DNA from: Hordeum vulgare subsp. vulgare
Lineage: Eukaryota; Streptophyta; Magnoliopsida; Poales; Poaceae
Direction: 5' to 3'
Length of the DNA stretch: 64,000 nt
NCBI RefSeq assembly: GCF_904849725.1
Contig: NC_058524.1
Span: 509,190,263-509,254,262, forward strand
In this document: in pieces, positions 1-11,068 of the stretch
Layout of the letters: each line of letters begins with the position of its first letter
Position numbering within the stretch: the first letter of the stretch is position 1
Program-made: the position numbers and the translations under genes
The notes under the pieces: model-generated
Database searches by the model: none
What the model saw: the letters and a program-made list of their open reading frames with translations, nothing else
What the model was told of the DNA's origin: nothing

Positions 1-977
1 CATCATCTACTTACTACTCCCCAATGACTTCCTCTAAGTCCAAATATGGTGAAGTGTTATATAGTCGACATTCACATAACACTACTAGAGGCAAAACAAC
101 ATACATCATATCGAAATACCGAACGAATACCAAATTCACATGACTATTATCAGCATGACTTATCCCATGTCCCCAGGAACAAAAGTAACTACTCACAAAG
201 CATAATCATAATCATGAGCAGAGGTCTAATGAATATCATCAAGGATCTGAACATAAACTTTTCCACCAAGTAATCCAACTAGCATCAACTACAAAGAGTA
301 ATCAACACTACTAGCAACCTTACAACTACCAATCGGAGTCGCGAGACGGAGATTGGTTACAAGAGATGAACTAGGGATTGGAGAGGAGATGGTGCTGATG
401 AAGATGTTGATGGAGATGCCTCCCCTCCGATGAGAGGAGTGTTGGTGATGACGATGGCGATGATTTCCCCCTCCGGGAGGGAAGTTTCCCCGACAGGATC
501 GTCCTGCCGGAGCTCTAGATTGGATCTGCTCAAGTTCCCCCTCGTGGCGGCGGACAATCCACGAAAAAGCTCCACCCTGATTTTTTTCCGGACGAAATCC
601 TTCATATAGCAAAAGAGGGGGGCCAGTGGGCCACCAGGGTGCCCACAAGCCCTGTTGCCGCGACCAGGGGGTAGGCCGCGGCAACATGGCTTGTGGGCCC
701 CTGGTTGCTCCCCTCTGACACATCTTTCGCCCAGTATATTTTATATATTCCCAAAAAAAATCCACGTTGAATTTCAGGGCATTTCGAGTTGCGCAGAATA
801 GAGGACTCAGACTTGCTCCTTTTCCAGTCCAGAATTCCAGGTGCCGGTATTCTCACTCTTCAAATAAACCTTGGAAAATAAGAGAGAAAAGGCATAAGTA
901 AGGTTCCACAAAGTATAATAACAGTCCATAAAGCGATAAATATCAACGTGAAAGCATGATGCAAAATGGACGTATCA
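1..977 (-). mobile_element. BAGY-2/Sabrina-like Ty3/gypsy LTR, minus strand, cut by window edge
   Basis: Read on the minus strand this begins TGATACGTCC at 977 and runs through the same sequence as the plus-strand LTR at 976-2472, without any internal region before the window edge. It is therefore a partial LTR of the Athila-lineage family I associate with BAGY-2/Sabrina. The two LTRs meet head to head and share the CA at 976-977. Open frames within it (for example 289-765 minus) match frames in the other copies only as LTR sequence and are not genes. Whether an internal region or a solo LTR lies to the left cannot be seen. Confidence 0.85.
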
Positions 978-2472
978 ATACGTCCATTTTGCATCATGCT
1001 TTTATGTTGATATTTATCGCTTTACGGGCTGTTATTACACTTTACGGTACAATACTTATGCCTTTTCTCTCTTATTTTATAAGGTTTACATGAAGAGGGA
1101 GAATGCCGACAGCTGGAATTCTGGTCTGAAAAAGGAGCAAGTTTGAGATACATATTCTGCGCAACTCCAAAAGCCGTGAAAATCAACGAGGAATTATTTT
1201 GGAATTTATAAAAAATACTGGGCGGAAGAAGTACCGGAGGGGAGCCACCAGGAGGCCACAAGCCTGCCAGGCGCGACCTACCCCCATGGCCGCGGCTAGG
1301 TGGCTTGTGGGCCCCCTGTTGCCCCTCCGACTCTCATCTTTTTCTATAAGGAGGGTTTCGTCCCAGAAAAAATCAGGAGGAGGCTTTCGGGAGGAATCGC
1401 CGCCGCCACGAGGGGGAACTTGAGCAGAACCAATCTAGAGCTCCGGTAGGGCCGTCCTGTCGGGGAAGCTTCCCTCCCGGAGGGGGAAATCGTCGCCATC
1501 GTCATCAACAACACTCCTCTCATCGGAGGGGACTCATCACCATCAACATCTTCATCAGCACCATCTCATCTCCAAACCCTAGTTCATCTCTTGTAACCAA
1601 TCTCCGTCTCGCGACTCCAATTGGTACTTGTAAGGTTGATAGTAGTGTTAATTACTCTTTGTAGTTGATGCTAGTTGGATTACTCGTTGGAAGATCATAT
1701 GTTCAGATCCTTAATGCTATTCAATACCTCTTTGGTCATGAACATAATTATGCTTTGTGAGTGGTCACTTTTGTTCCTGAGGACATGGGATAAGTCTTGC
1801 TATAAGTAGTCATGTGAATTTGGTATTCGTTCGATATTTCGATGCGATATATGTTGTCTTTCCTCTAGTGGTGTTATGTGAATGTCGACTACATGACACT
1901 TCACCATTATTTGGGCCTATAGGAAGGCATTGGGAAGTAATAAGTAGATGATGGGTTGCTAGAATGACAGAAGCTTAAACCCTAGTTTATGTGTTGCTTC
2001 GTAAGGGGCTGATTTGGATCCACTAGTTTAATGCTTTCGTAGTTGTGGTTGCTTGCGAGAGGGGTTAATCATAAGTGGGATGTTTTTCCAAGTAAGGGCA
2101 GCACCCAAGCACCGGTCCACCCACATATCAAAATATCAAAGTAGCAAACGTGAATCATATGAATATGATGAAAACTAGCTTGACAGAAATTCCTATGTGT
2201 CCTCGGGAGCGCTTTACCTCATATAAGAGTTCGTCCAGGCTTGTCCCTTGCTACAAAAGGGATTGGGCCATCTTGCTGCAGCTTTTTTACTATTGTTACC
2301 TGCTACTCGCTACGAATTATCTTATCACACAACTATCTGTTACCGATAATTTCAGTGCTGCCGAGAATACCTTGCTGGAAACCACTTGTCAATTCCTTCT
2401 GCTCCTCGTTGGGTTCGACACTCTTACTTATCGAAAGGACTATGATAGATCCCCTACACTTGTGGGTCATCA
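976..2472 (+). mobile_element. BAGY-2/Sabrina-like LTR (5' LTR of copy B1)
   Basis: This is an LTR of about 1.5 kb. Its start reads CAATACGTCC where the related copy at 3559 has TGATACGTCC, so the terminal TG is altered. It ends GGGTCATCA at 2472, the exact counterpart of the solo LTR at 58659-60184. A primer-binding site and a gag pseudogene follow at once, which makes it a 5' LTR. The family belongs to the Athila lineage of Ty3/gypsy; the name is from recognition only. Confidence 0.85.
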
Positions 2473-2483
2473 AGACTCTTTTC

Positions 2484-2501
2484 TAGCATCGCTGCCGAGG
2501 A
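2484..2501 (+). other. Degenerate tRNA-Asp primer-binding site of B1
   Basis: The 18 bases align with TGGCGCCGTTGCCGGGGA, the complement of the plant tRNA-Asp 3' end including CCA, with five mismatches. All five are G-to-A, C-to-T or T-to-C transitions. It lies 11 bases after the LTR end, the spacing seen in the other Athila-type elements of this window. Most of the changes fit decay of methylated cytosines. Confidence 0.8.
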
Positions 2502-2578
2502 GTGAAGCGCCTTTGGTAAGTGGAATTTGGTAAGGAAACATTTATATAGTGTGCTGAAATTTATTGTCACTTGTCACT

Positions 2579-3558
2579 ATGGAAACTAATCCTTTGAGGA
2601 GCTTGTTCGGGGTATCTTCACCTTGAATGGAAGCACGAGGAGTTGCTCCTCAACCTACTGCACCTACTGAAAATATTTATTATGAAGTTCCTTCGGGTAT
2701 GCTAGTGAAACTGTTGGCTAATCCTTTTACAGGATATGGAACATCACATCCCGACTTGCATCTAATCTATGTAGATGAAGTTTGTGGTTTATTTAAGCTT
2801 GCAGGTTTGCCCGAGGATGAGGTCAAGAGGAAGGTCTTTCCCTTATCTTTGAGGGATAAAGCATTGACATGGTATAGGCTATGTGATGATACTGGATCAT
2901 GGAACTACAACCGATTGAAATTGGAATTTCATCAAAAGTTTTATCCTATGCATTTGGTACATCGCGATCGGAATTATATCTATCATTTTTGGCCTCGTGA
3001 TAGAGAAAGTATCGCTCAAGCTTGGGGGAGGCTTAAATCAATGTTATATTCATGCCCCAACCATGAGCTCTCGAGAGAAATTATTATTCAGAACTTTTAT
3101 GCTCGACTTTCTCATGATAATCTCACCATGCTTGACACTTCTTGTACCGGTTCTTTTATGAAGAGAGATATTGACTTCAAATGGAATTTATTGAAAAGAA
3201 TTAAATGCAACTCTGAAGATTGGGAGTTTGATGAAGGTAAGGAGTCAGGTATGAATCTTAAGTTCGATTGCGTTAAATCCTTCGTTGAAACAAATTCTTT
3301 TTGTGATTTTAGTGCTAAACATTGACTTGACGTTGAGATAGTAGCTTCATTATGTGAATCATTTGCTTCTCATATTAATCTCCCTAAAGAGAAGTGGTTT
3401 AAGTATCATCCTCCCGTAGAAGTCAATGTAGTTAAACCCAATCCGGTTGAAGAGAAAGTCATTGCTTATAATGATCCTATTGTTCCTAGTGCTAACATTG
3501 AGAAACCACCTTTCCCTGTTAGAATAAAGGATCATGCTAAAGCTTCAACTGTGATACG
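2579..3558 (+). pseudogene. gag: gag pseudogene of copy B1 (Athila-lineage Ty3/gypsy)
   Basis: Gag would form the virus-like particle that packages retrotransposon RNA. The reading frame starts at ATG 2579, is broken by TGA at 2624-2626, continues through a typical Retrotrans_gag core (SLRDKALTWYR, FHQKFYP, SIAQAWGRLKSML) and meets a second TGA at 3323-3325. The same frame stays readable after that, ending in RIKDHAKASTVIR, where an LTR starts at 3559. The missing C-terminus, protease and pol are not seen downstream. The copy at 4888-5732 is closely similar and carries different stops, so the two decayed separately. Confidence 0.85.
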
Positions 3559-4781
3559 TGATACGTCCATTTTGCATCATGCTTTCATGTTGATATTTAT
3601 TGCTTTTTGGGCTGTTATTACACTTCACGGTACAATACTTATGCCTTTTCTCTCTTATTTTTGCAAGGTTTACATGAAGAGGGAGAATGCCGGCAGCTGA
3701 CATTCTGTCCTGAAAAAGGAGCAAGTTTGAGATACCTATTCCGCGCAATTGCAAACACCGTGAAAATCAACGATGATTTTTTTTCCAGGATTTATAAAAA
3801 ATACTGGGCCAAAGAAGTGCAAGAGGGGCGCCAGCAGGTGGCCACAAGCCTGCTAGGCGCGACCACCCCCCTGGCCGCGCCTAGGGGGCTTGTGGGCTCC
3901 GTGCTGGCCCACTGCCCCCCTCTTTTGCTACAAGAAGGGTTTTGGTCTGGAAAAAATCAAGAGGAGGCTTTTCGGAGGATTCGCTGCCGCCACGAGGCGG
4001 AAATTGAGCAGAACCAATCTAGAGCTCCGGCAGGCTTTGTGAGTAGTTACTTTTGTTCCTGAGGACATGGGATAAGTCATGCTAATAGCAGTCACGTGAA
4101 TTTGGTATTCGATCGATATTTTGATGTGTTGTATGTTGTTTTTCCTCTAGTGGTGTTATGTGAACGTCGACTACATAACACTTCACCATTATTTGGGCTT
4201 AGAGGAAGGCATTGGGAAGTAGTAAGTAGATGATGGGTTGCTAGAGTGACAGAAGCTTAAACCCTAGTTTATGCGTTGCTTCGTAAGGCGCTGATTTGGA
4301 TCCACTAGTTTAATGCTATGGTTATACTTTGTCTTAATTCTTCTTTCATAGTTGAGGATGCTTGCGAGAGGGGTTAATCATAAGTGGGATGCTTGTCCAA
4401 GTAAGGGTAGTACCCAAACACCGGTCCACCCACATATCAAACTATCAAAGTAACGAACGCGAATCATATGAACATGATGAAAACTAGCATGACAAAAATT
4501 CCCGTGTGTCCTCGAGAGCGTTTTTCCTCCTATAAGACTTTGTCCAGGCTTGTCCCTTGCTACAAAAGGGATTGGGCCACTTTTCTGCACCGTTGTTACT
4601 TTTGTTACTTGCTACTTGCTACGAATCATCTTGTCGCACAACTACTTGTTACCGATAATTTCAGTGCTTGCAGATATTACCTTGCTGAAAACACTTGTCA
4701 GATCCTTCTGCTCCTCGTTGGGTTCGACACTCTTACTTATTGAAAGGACTACAATAGATCCCCTATAATTTTGGGTCATCA
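3559..4781 (+). mobile_element. BAGY-2/Sabrina-like LTR (5' LTR of copy B2), internally deleted
   Basis: The LTR starts exactly at TGATACGTCC and ends GGGTCATCA, so both termini are intact. Compared with the 976-2472 copy it lacks roughly 300 bases after 4034, where AGAGCTCCGGCAGG runs straight into CTTTGTGAGTAG. The bases before it (ATACG, 3554-3558) would be the target duplication if this copy inserted into the gag of B1. The matching right-hand border has been lost at 5732, so that cannot be confirmed. Confidence 0.85.
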
Positions 4782-4792
4782 AGACTCTTTTC

Positions 4793-4810
4793 TCGCACCG
4801 TTGCCGGGGA
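4793..4810 (+). other. tRNA-Asp primer-binding site of B2
   Basis: These 18 bases match TGGCGCCGTTGCCGGGGA with two mismatches and lie 11 bases after the LTR end. The site is better preserved than that of B1, which agrees with B2 being the younger copy. Confidence 0.85.
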
Positions 4811-4887
4811 GTGAAGCGCCTTTGGTAAGTGGAACTTGGTAAGGAAACATTCATATAGTATGCTGAAATTTATTGTCACTTGTCACT

Positions 4888-5732
4888 ATGGAAACTAATC
4901 CTTTGAGGGGCTTGTTCGGGGTATCTTCTCATCAAACGGAAGCACAAAAAGTTTCTCCTCAACCTACTGCACCTACTGAAAATATTTTCTTTGAATTTCC
5001 TTCGGGTATGCTTGAGAAACTGTTGTCTAATGCTTTTACAGGAGATGGAAGATCACATCCAGACTTGCATCTAATCTATGTAGATGAAGTTTGTGGTTTA
5101 TTTAAGCTTGCAGGTTTGCCCGAGGATGAGGCCAAGAAGAAGGTCTTTCCCTTATCTTTGAGGGATAAGGCGTTGACATGGTATAGGCTATGTGATGATA
5201 CTGGATCATGGGACTACAATCGGTTGAAATTGGAATTTCATCAAAAGTTTTATCCTATGCATCTAGTACATCGTGATCGGAATTATATTTATAATTTTTG
5301 GCCACGTGACAGAGAAAGCATCGCTCAAGCTTGGGGGAGGCTTAAATCAATGTTATATTCATGCCCCAATCATGAGCTCTCGAGATAAATTAGCATTCAG
5401 AACTTCTATGCTCGGCTTTCCCATGATGATCGCACCATGCTTGACACTTCTTGTACCGGTTCTTTATGAAGAGAGATATTGAATTCAGATGGAATTTGTT
5501 GGAAAGAATTAAATGCAACTCTGAAGATTGGGAGCTTGAAGAAGGTAAGGAGACATGTATGAATTTCAAGTTTAATTGCGTTAAATCCTTTGTTGAAACA
5601 AATACCTTTTGTGATTTTAGCGCTAAGTATGGACTTGACTCTGAAATAGTAGCTTCTTTGTGTGAATAATTTTCTGCTCATATTGATCTCCCCAAAGAGA
5701 AGTGGTTTAAATATCATCCTCCCTTAGAAGTC
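4888..5732 (+). pseudogene. gag: gag pseudogene of copy B2, truncated
   Basis: ATG at 4888 opens a gag frame matching B1 gag over nearly its whole length, with the same gag core motifs (SLRDKALTWYR, SIAQAWGRLKSML). It is stopped by TAA at 5386-5388, frameshifted near 5465 at the segment before RDIEFRW, and meets another stop near 5669 (SLCE then TAA). It ends abruptly near 5732, where sequence of a minus-strand Athila element begins. No protease, reverse transcriptase or integrase follows, so this is a non-functional fragment. Confidence 0.85.
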
Positions 5733-7403
5733 ATGGAGGCACTAGCTCCAACATCACATAAAGCAAAGCAAGAGATATTATTCAATTTAATCTTGACCAT
5801 AGGATCCCAACCATCTTCTAGTTTTCTAGGAATAGAAGTCTCTAGCTTGAGCTTCTCCTCCCTAGCTTTGATAAGAGCATTGGTAATATGCTCGGTGAAG
5901 GCAATATTGAGTGTACTAGTGTGGGGGTCTTTAGCCATTCTTTGCAAAAAGGTGATCACTTCGGAAATACTACAATTGTCAAAATCAAGGTTACTACCAT
6001 TAATTAAAGCGGTAGTAATGTCATCTAAGCTCATTATTTTGGTAGTCTCTAAATTCAAAGTACCTTCTTGTCCTATAGTTGAGGTATTAGCATCACCATT
6101 AATAGGTCTATTGGGACTAGGGGTGTGATGTGTGCTAAAAGTTTTGAGCTCCTCAACAACTTGTATAGTAGCAATGGTAGTGTGTGTAGGAAGGCTCTTA
6201 ATCCTATCTTCCTCCTCTTTTTCTCTAGCCCATCTATCTTTAAGTTTGGCTAGCATTCTTATGTTCTCATTAATTTGGACTTGGATAGCATTCATGGGTG
6301 TGGTGTTCCTTTCCTCAAGGGGGGAAGTTCTAATTTTAAGCATCTCTACATCATGAGCTATGTTGTCCACCTTCGAAGAGAGACTATCTAATTTTTCTAA
6401 TCTCTCTTCTACACTCTTGTTGAAGGCTTTTTGAGAAGTGATAAAGCCTTTAAGCATGCTCTCTAATTCAGAAGTGGAGTTTTTGGTGCTAGGATAATTG
6501 TTGTTGTTCCCATAGTTGTTGGATGGGAACGGTCTAGGATTGCTACCAAAATTACTCCTATAAGCATTATTATTAAAGTTGTTCCTAGAGATAAAATTAA
6601 CATCAACTTGCTCTCTTTCTTGAGCAACCAAAGAATTTAAAGGAACATCATGAGGGTCAATAGGAGCTTGCTTAGTAAGTAAAGTCATGATCATGTCAAC
6701 CTTATCATTAAGGGAGAAAATCTCCTCAACAGAGTTTACCTTCGTACCTGTTGGAGCTCTCTTGGTGTGCCATTGAGAAAACATTGTCATCATCTCATCC
6801 AATAGCTTTGTGGCAGCACCAAGTGTAGTTGACATAAAGGTTCCTCCCGCGGCCGAGTCTAACAAGCTAAAATTCAATCCTGGATAGAAAGTTTGGATAA
6901 CCATCCAAGTAGTCAAACTATGTGTAGGGCAATTCTTAACAAGAGATTTCATACGTTCTCAAGATTGAGCAACATGTTCATTATCCAGCTGCCTGAAATT
7001 CATAATGTTACTTCTTAACTGGATAATCTTAGCAGGCGAGTAATACTTCCCAATAAAAGCATCTTTGCACTTATCCCAAGAATCTATGCTATTCCTAGGC
7101 GAAGATTGAAGCCACACTTTAGCTCCTCCTCTGAAGGAGAAAGTAAAAAAGCATAAGTTTAGCAATATCACCATGTACTTCCTTATATTTTTGCATATCA
7201 CAAAGCTCAACAAAATTGTTCAAGTGCAAGGAAGCATCATCTCCAGCACCGAATAATTGATCTTTCATAACAACATTCAGTGAAGCAGGTTTAATCTCAT
7301 AGGACGTAGCCCCAGTGGCGGGAGCAGCAATGGGAGTGTAGATAAAGTCATTGTTGTTGTGACTAGTGAAGTCACACAACTTGGTGTTTTCAGTGGAACC
7401 CAT
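5733..7403 (-). pseudogene. gag: gag (with start of protease) pseudogene of element C
   Basis: The gag ATG is at 7403 (MGSTENTKLCDF). The frame shifts around 7140, resumes with WLQSSPRNSIDSWDKCKDAF, hits TGA at 6959-6961 where element D has TGG (QSWERMK), then stays open for 412 codons from 6952. Features along it are the gag core, an Asn-rich segment (RSNFGSNPRPFPSNNYGNN) and a charged stretch likely to be helical (SVEERLEKLDSLSSKVDN). It ends at LCDVGAS, the retropepsin active-site region, where the element is truncated. The fold-back with B2 gag at 5732 shows a rearrangement rather than a clean insertion. Confidence 0.85.
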
Positions 7404-7550
7404 AGCAGCAACAACAAGCAAGAACAAAGCAACTGATTCTTTTGTGGTTTTTGGTATAAGACTCTAAAGCAAAAACTAGAAAACAAACTGGCAAGACTAA
7501 AAAGAAAAAGTAAAGGATAGCGTGCAACTCCCCTATCTTGAAGACTGGAG

Positions 7551-7568
7551 TCCCCGGCAACGGCGCCA
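7551..7568 (-). other. tRNA-Asp primer-binding site of element C
   Basis: On the minus strand the sequence is a perfect 18-base TGGCGCCGTTGCCGGGGA, complementary to the plant tRNA-Asp 3' end with CCA. It is separated by 11 bases from the LTR, as in D. It fixes the element's orientation as minus. Confidence 0.95.
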
Positions 7569-7579
7569 GAAAACTTGCT

Positions 7580-9236
7580 TGATGATGAGATGATGTTTAT
7601 ACTTCTCGCTCCTTGTTGGTTACTCCAAGTGGAAGGTTGAGATGTAGTCAGCACCAAGTTTTCCCATACACGGAGACTGTAAGGTTTATTGAACCAGGAG
7701 GACTCCGAGGATCAACAAGTAGGTGTCTCCTACCTTGGTGCTAGCAGAAGACATGGACCTGCAAACATAAAAATAACTTTGCTCCCAACGAGTACAGAGA
7801 GGTTGTCAATCTCTCCGGCCTTGTAGTTTGCAAAGGATCAAAACACAGGCGGGAATAGTAATAGTGATTGCAACGGAAAAGTAAATGAAAGCAGTAAACA
7901 ATGGAGGTGTAAGCAATGGTGGTGATATGGACCGGAGTCACATGATGTTCACTAGTGATGTCTCTCTCCCAAAAGACGATAAACAACTATGCTTGGGTAA
8001 ACAAATTACAGCTAGGCAATTGACAGAATTATGAACGCACCACAATGCTAATTATGCTACTTCAAAGTTAGAGGCTCAATAGTAATGGGCAGTACGTCAA
8101 GACAAGTAGACCGTTTATTCATCAGCATCTACTTACTAATCATCCACCTTGAGATATCTATCCAGAACATCTCACTGGTATTAAGTTGCAAGCCCCACCC
8201 AAAGTGTAAACTCAAAGCAACGGACAATTGCATTATTGAACTATGCGTAATGCAAACAATCCTTGCAACCATGGTCACAAGCACTGTTGTTTTATCCCTG
8301 GTGGCAACAACACAGCCCCTAGTCTCATGTTTCTGTCACTCAAGCTAGACATCAGGGGGCATGAACCCACAATCATGCATAACGCTCCCTCTTGGAGTTA
8401 CAATCTACTACTTGGCCAAAGCAATAAATAGCAACGGAGAACATGCATGAATCACTAAAGAACATAATATAAAAGGATAATAAAATATATAACTCGTAAC
8501 AATCTGAACATAATCTCATAATCCATCGGATCCCAACAAACCGAGCATAGCAATAGCAGGAAAATTACATAGATGCCTTGATCATGTAGGGCAGCTCACA
8601 AGGGCTAATCATTGAAGCACAAGATTGGAGAGAAGACATCACATAGCTATTGGTCATGGACTCATGGTACAAGGAGGACTACTCACGACACGTCCGGGAA
8701 GCGTCCATGGCGGTGGAGAAGCTCCCGGAGGTCAATCCTCCCTCCGACAGGGTGCCGGGAAGAGGTCTCCTGACGCTCCCGATATCGGAAGCGCTGCGTC
8801 GGCGGAACGATGGAGAAATTCACGATTTTGGATGTGATATAGGGTTTTCCTTGTCGAGAGGTAAACATAGGCGAAAGGAGGGCACCAGAGGGCGTGGGAC
8901 CCACCCAGGCGGCCTCCCTGCATGGCCTGGGGGTGGGCCGCGCCCATAGGTCGCCTGGGCGGTCCCTGGCCCCCGTTTGCCCCCCGTTCATGCTTCGTGA
9001 AGCTTCTGGTGCATTGATTTTTATATATTTTTCTCGGGATTTTTGGGACTTCAGAAAATTGGGTAAAAGCCCCTACAAAAAAGACATCAGCAGACAGAAA
9101 CTGGCACTGGGTGCACTAAGTTAGTAGGTTAGTCCAAATATGCATAAAAGATATAAAAGTGTAGCAAAACATATAATAATGTCACCCAAAAGATCATGGA
9201 ACAAGCAGAAATTATAGTTACGTTTGGGACGTATCA
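7580..9236 (-). mobile_element. 5' LTR of element C
   Basis: The LTR is about 1.66 kb, beginning on the minus strand at 9236 with TGATACGTCCCAAACG. Its end at 7580 is set by the spacing to the PBS and the TG/CA rule. It contains no gene; the frames at 8625-8991 and 8085-8348 are chance openings in LTR sequence. No second LTR of this family is seen. Confidence 0.8.
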
Positions 9237-10302
9237 GCCTGCTTGCAGCCACGCCTCACCATACCAGCCACTAGGCATCTCCCATCCATCCACGTCCATG
9301 ACACATATCCATCAACCCATGCATCCATCACAAAAATACACATCCATCAATCTCTCGCGAGCGGGAGGAGAAATCGCATGGGGTGGAGGAGTCTAGAGAG
9401 GACGCTCGCTCAGGCAGCCGAGCCGAGTTGCAGTCATACCTCGAACCGCCGCGGCGCGGACCTCCGCCGCCTGGAGCCTCCGTGGCGTCGGCCTCCAACT
9501 CGCCCAGCTCCACTTCACCTTGTTTCCGCCGGTGCAGCTCCAAATCGCTGCGATGCATCGGGTCACTGTGCTACACTAGCTGCACCACCGCACTTCACCC
9601 AGCCAAGCCGGCGTTGCCCTTGGCCACCACTCGCCCTTCGTTGCGCCCGCGCCAGGTCTACCTCCACAAACCCTGGTTTCCAGCCACTCCTCCTACCTCC
9701 TAGCCTCGCCGAGCTGCTACCGCTGATGTGGCCGATGCTGGCTCATCGTGCGTGCCAGCCACAACCGCAAGCCACCGTTGGCTCACTGCGTCGTGCGTGC
9801 CAGTTTCATTGCGGCCGGCTCGGGCACCTCCCTCGCTCGCCCTGGTCTCCACTTCATCTGGCTCCACTGCTGGCTCCACCACGCCCCTGTGCCTCCACGT
9901 GTTGCTACTCCGGGCCGCTCCGCCTCCATGCTTCCCGCCCCTAGGTTTCTCCGACATCGCTTGATTCGCGCCTCCATGCTCATGTCCCCGTGAGCCACCT
10001 ACCCCAACCCGGCGTCTATCCGAGTATGAAAGGAAAACAGCAGACCGGGCAGAGAAAGAAAATGAGCCATCCAAAAAAAAGCGCGTGCAAACTGCAGTCT
10101 CTACGGTCTAGTCAACAACGACAACTCAAATCGCACCAACGTTCACGCTCATCCGACAGAAAATGTCAGGTGCTATTTGCCCTTTTTGTTTTCAGTACAT
10201 ATTAATTCATCAGAGAACAATTACATTGTCTCTTGAAATATTTTTACACAGGATAATTATTCGTTACAAACATGACATTATACAACAGATATGGAGCACG
10301 CG

Positions 10303-10440
10303 CCAGCACTGGTTTTCAATTGACGCGACTGACTCGCCGTCTGCACCGGTTTTCTATTGATGCAGCTGACTCGCCGACCAAGACGGCTTACAATGACGCG
10401 GCCAACTCTTATGTCCGCATGACCAAGACGGTTTACAATG
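10303..10440 (+). repeat. Two adjacent short direct duplications
   Basis: Two diverged copies of a unit of about 36 bases containing GGTTTTC and GACTCGCCG lie side by side at about 10303-10377. Two copies of a second unit, ACCAAGACGG plus TTACAATG, begin near 10378 and 10420. They lie just before the 80-bp array and suggest the whole block grew by local duplication. Confidence 0.6.
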
Positions 10441-10498
10441 CCGCGACCCATTCTCGAATCTGTGCCAAATCGCTAGACAACTCTCGCTTCAACTCAAC

Positions 10499-10820
10499 CT
10501 GCCGGTGCAGTGCTCGTCTATACGAGCCGCCCAAAAGACGTGGGAAAGCCGTCGCCCCCATGGTCCCATCTACATTAACCCACCGGTGCAGTGCTTGCCT
10601 ATGCGAGTCGCCCAATGGAAGCGTGCAAGATGCCGCCTCTGCAGTCGAGTCTACATCAACATATCGGTGTAGTGCCCGCGTGTACGAGCCGCCTAACAGA
10701 TGTCGCAAGCTGCCGTCCCCATGGTTCGTTCTCCATCAATATATCGGTGCAGTGCTCGCCTATACGAGCCGCCCAATGGGTGCATGCAAGCCGCCTCTGC
10801 AGCCCGTCTCCCCCAACAAT
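10499..10820 (+). repeat. Degenerate tandem array, about 80-bp unit, four copies
   Basis: The core CGGTGCAGTGCTCG followed by TACGAGCCGCC recurs at about 10503, 10583, 10664 and 10744, a spacing of 80-81 bases. Sequence between cores also aligns (CCCCATGG, CATCAA, GCATGCAAG-like pieces). I do not recognise the family. It lies inside unassigned repeat DNA. Confidence 0.75.
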
Positions 10821-11063
10821 ATTGGAGCAAAAGTAGAATGACATTCATGTCTTACACAACATCATCAAGGCACGCACCAACTCGCATTCACGCCGGGTTG
10901 CTCAATGGATATACATAATGGCCAATACTATCTACTTCAGCATATCAAAAGTGACATGAGAGTTTGTCATGAAGGAAACATCCCTAGTGAAGCAACAACT
11001 TGAGCCAGCCGTCGTTGAGCCGGTAATTCAAGTCAAGTGACAAAGAAAAAAAAATGACCCTAG

Positions 11064-11068
11064 ATGAG
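11064..11068 (+). other. Target-site duplication ATGAG, left of element D
   Basis: ATGAG here and at 19426-19430 flank the two LTR ends of element D exactly. This proves the borders and shows that one integration event created the element. Confidence 0.95.

Larger units (their letters stand above)
5733..9236 (-). mobile_element. Truncated Athila-type Ty3/gypsy element C
   Basis: On the minus strand the order is LTR (9236 down to 7580), tRNA-Asp PBS (7568 to 7551), leader, then gag up to the start of protease at 5733, where the element is cut off. The 3' part and 3' LTR are missing. The GCCTG after 9236 is the expected position of one target duplication but its partner is lost. The LTR start (TGATACGTCCCAAACG) differs from D, E and F, so C is a separate family of the same lineage. 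Confidence 0.85.
9237..11063. other. Unassigned GC-rich DNA, probably part of an old gypsy element
   Basis: I do not recognise this stretch. It contains overlapping frames of up to 233 codons (9243-9944 plus) with Pro/Ser/Ala/Arg-rich translations in several frames, as expected of GC-rich non-coding DNA. The right end (about 11000-11063) continues across the D insertion into 19431 onward, because the D target duplication ATGAG joins them. Thus at least this end belongs to the same host as 19431-21632. It carries an 80-bp repeat array described separately. It could be the non-coding spacer of a gypsy element or an unknown transposon. Confidence 0.45.

Noticed and set aside
5733..6128. 131-codon plus-strand frame rich in Ser/Leu
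   Set aside because: It is the complement of the gag frame of element C, whose minus-strand protein is recognisable.
7551..7568. Possible tRNA-Asp gene fragment
   Set aside because: Only the last 18 bases of the tRNA are matched and each occurrence lies at an LTR border, so these are primer-binding sites.
9243..9944. 233-codon frame in unassigned DNA
   Set aside because: Overlapping long frames exist on both strands, composition is low-complexity Pro/Ser/Arg, and no domain or codon pattern supports a gene.
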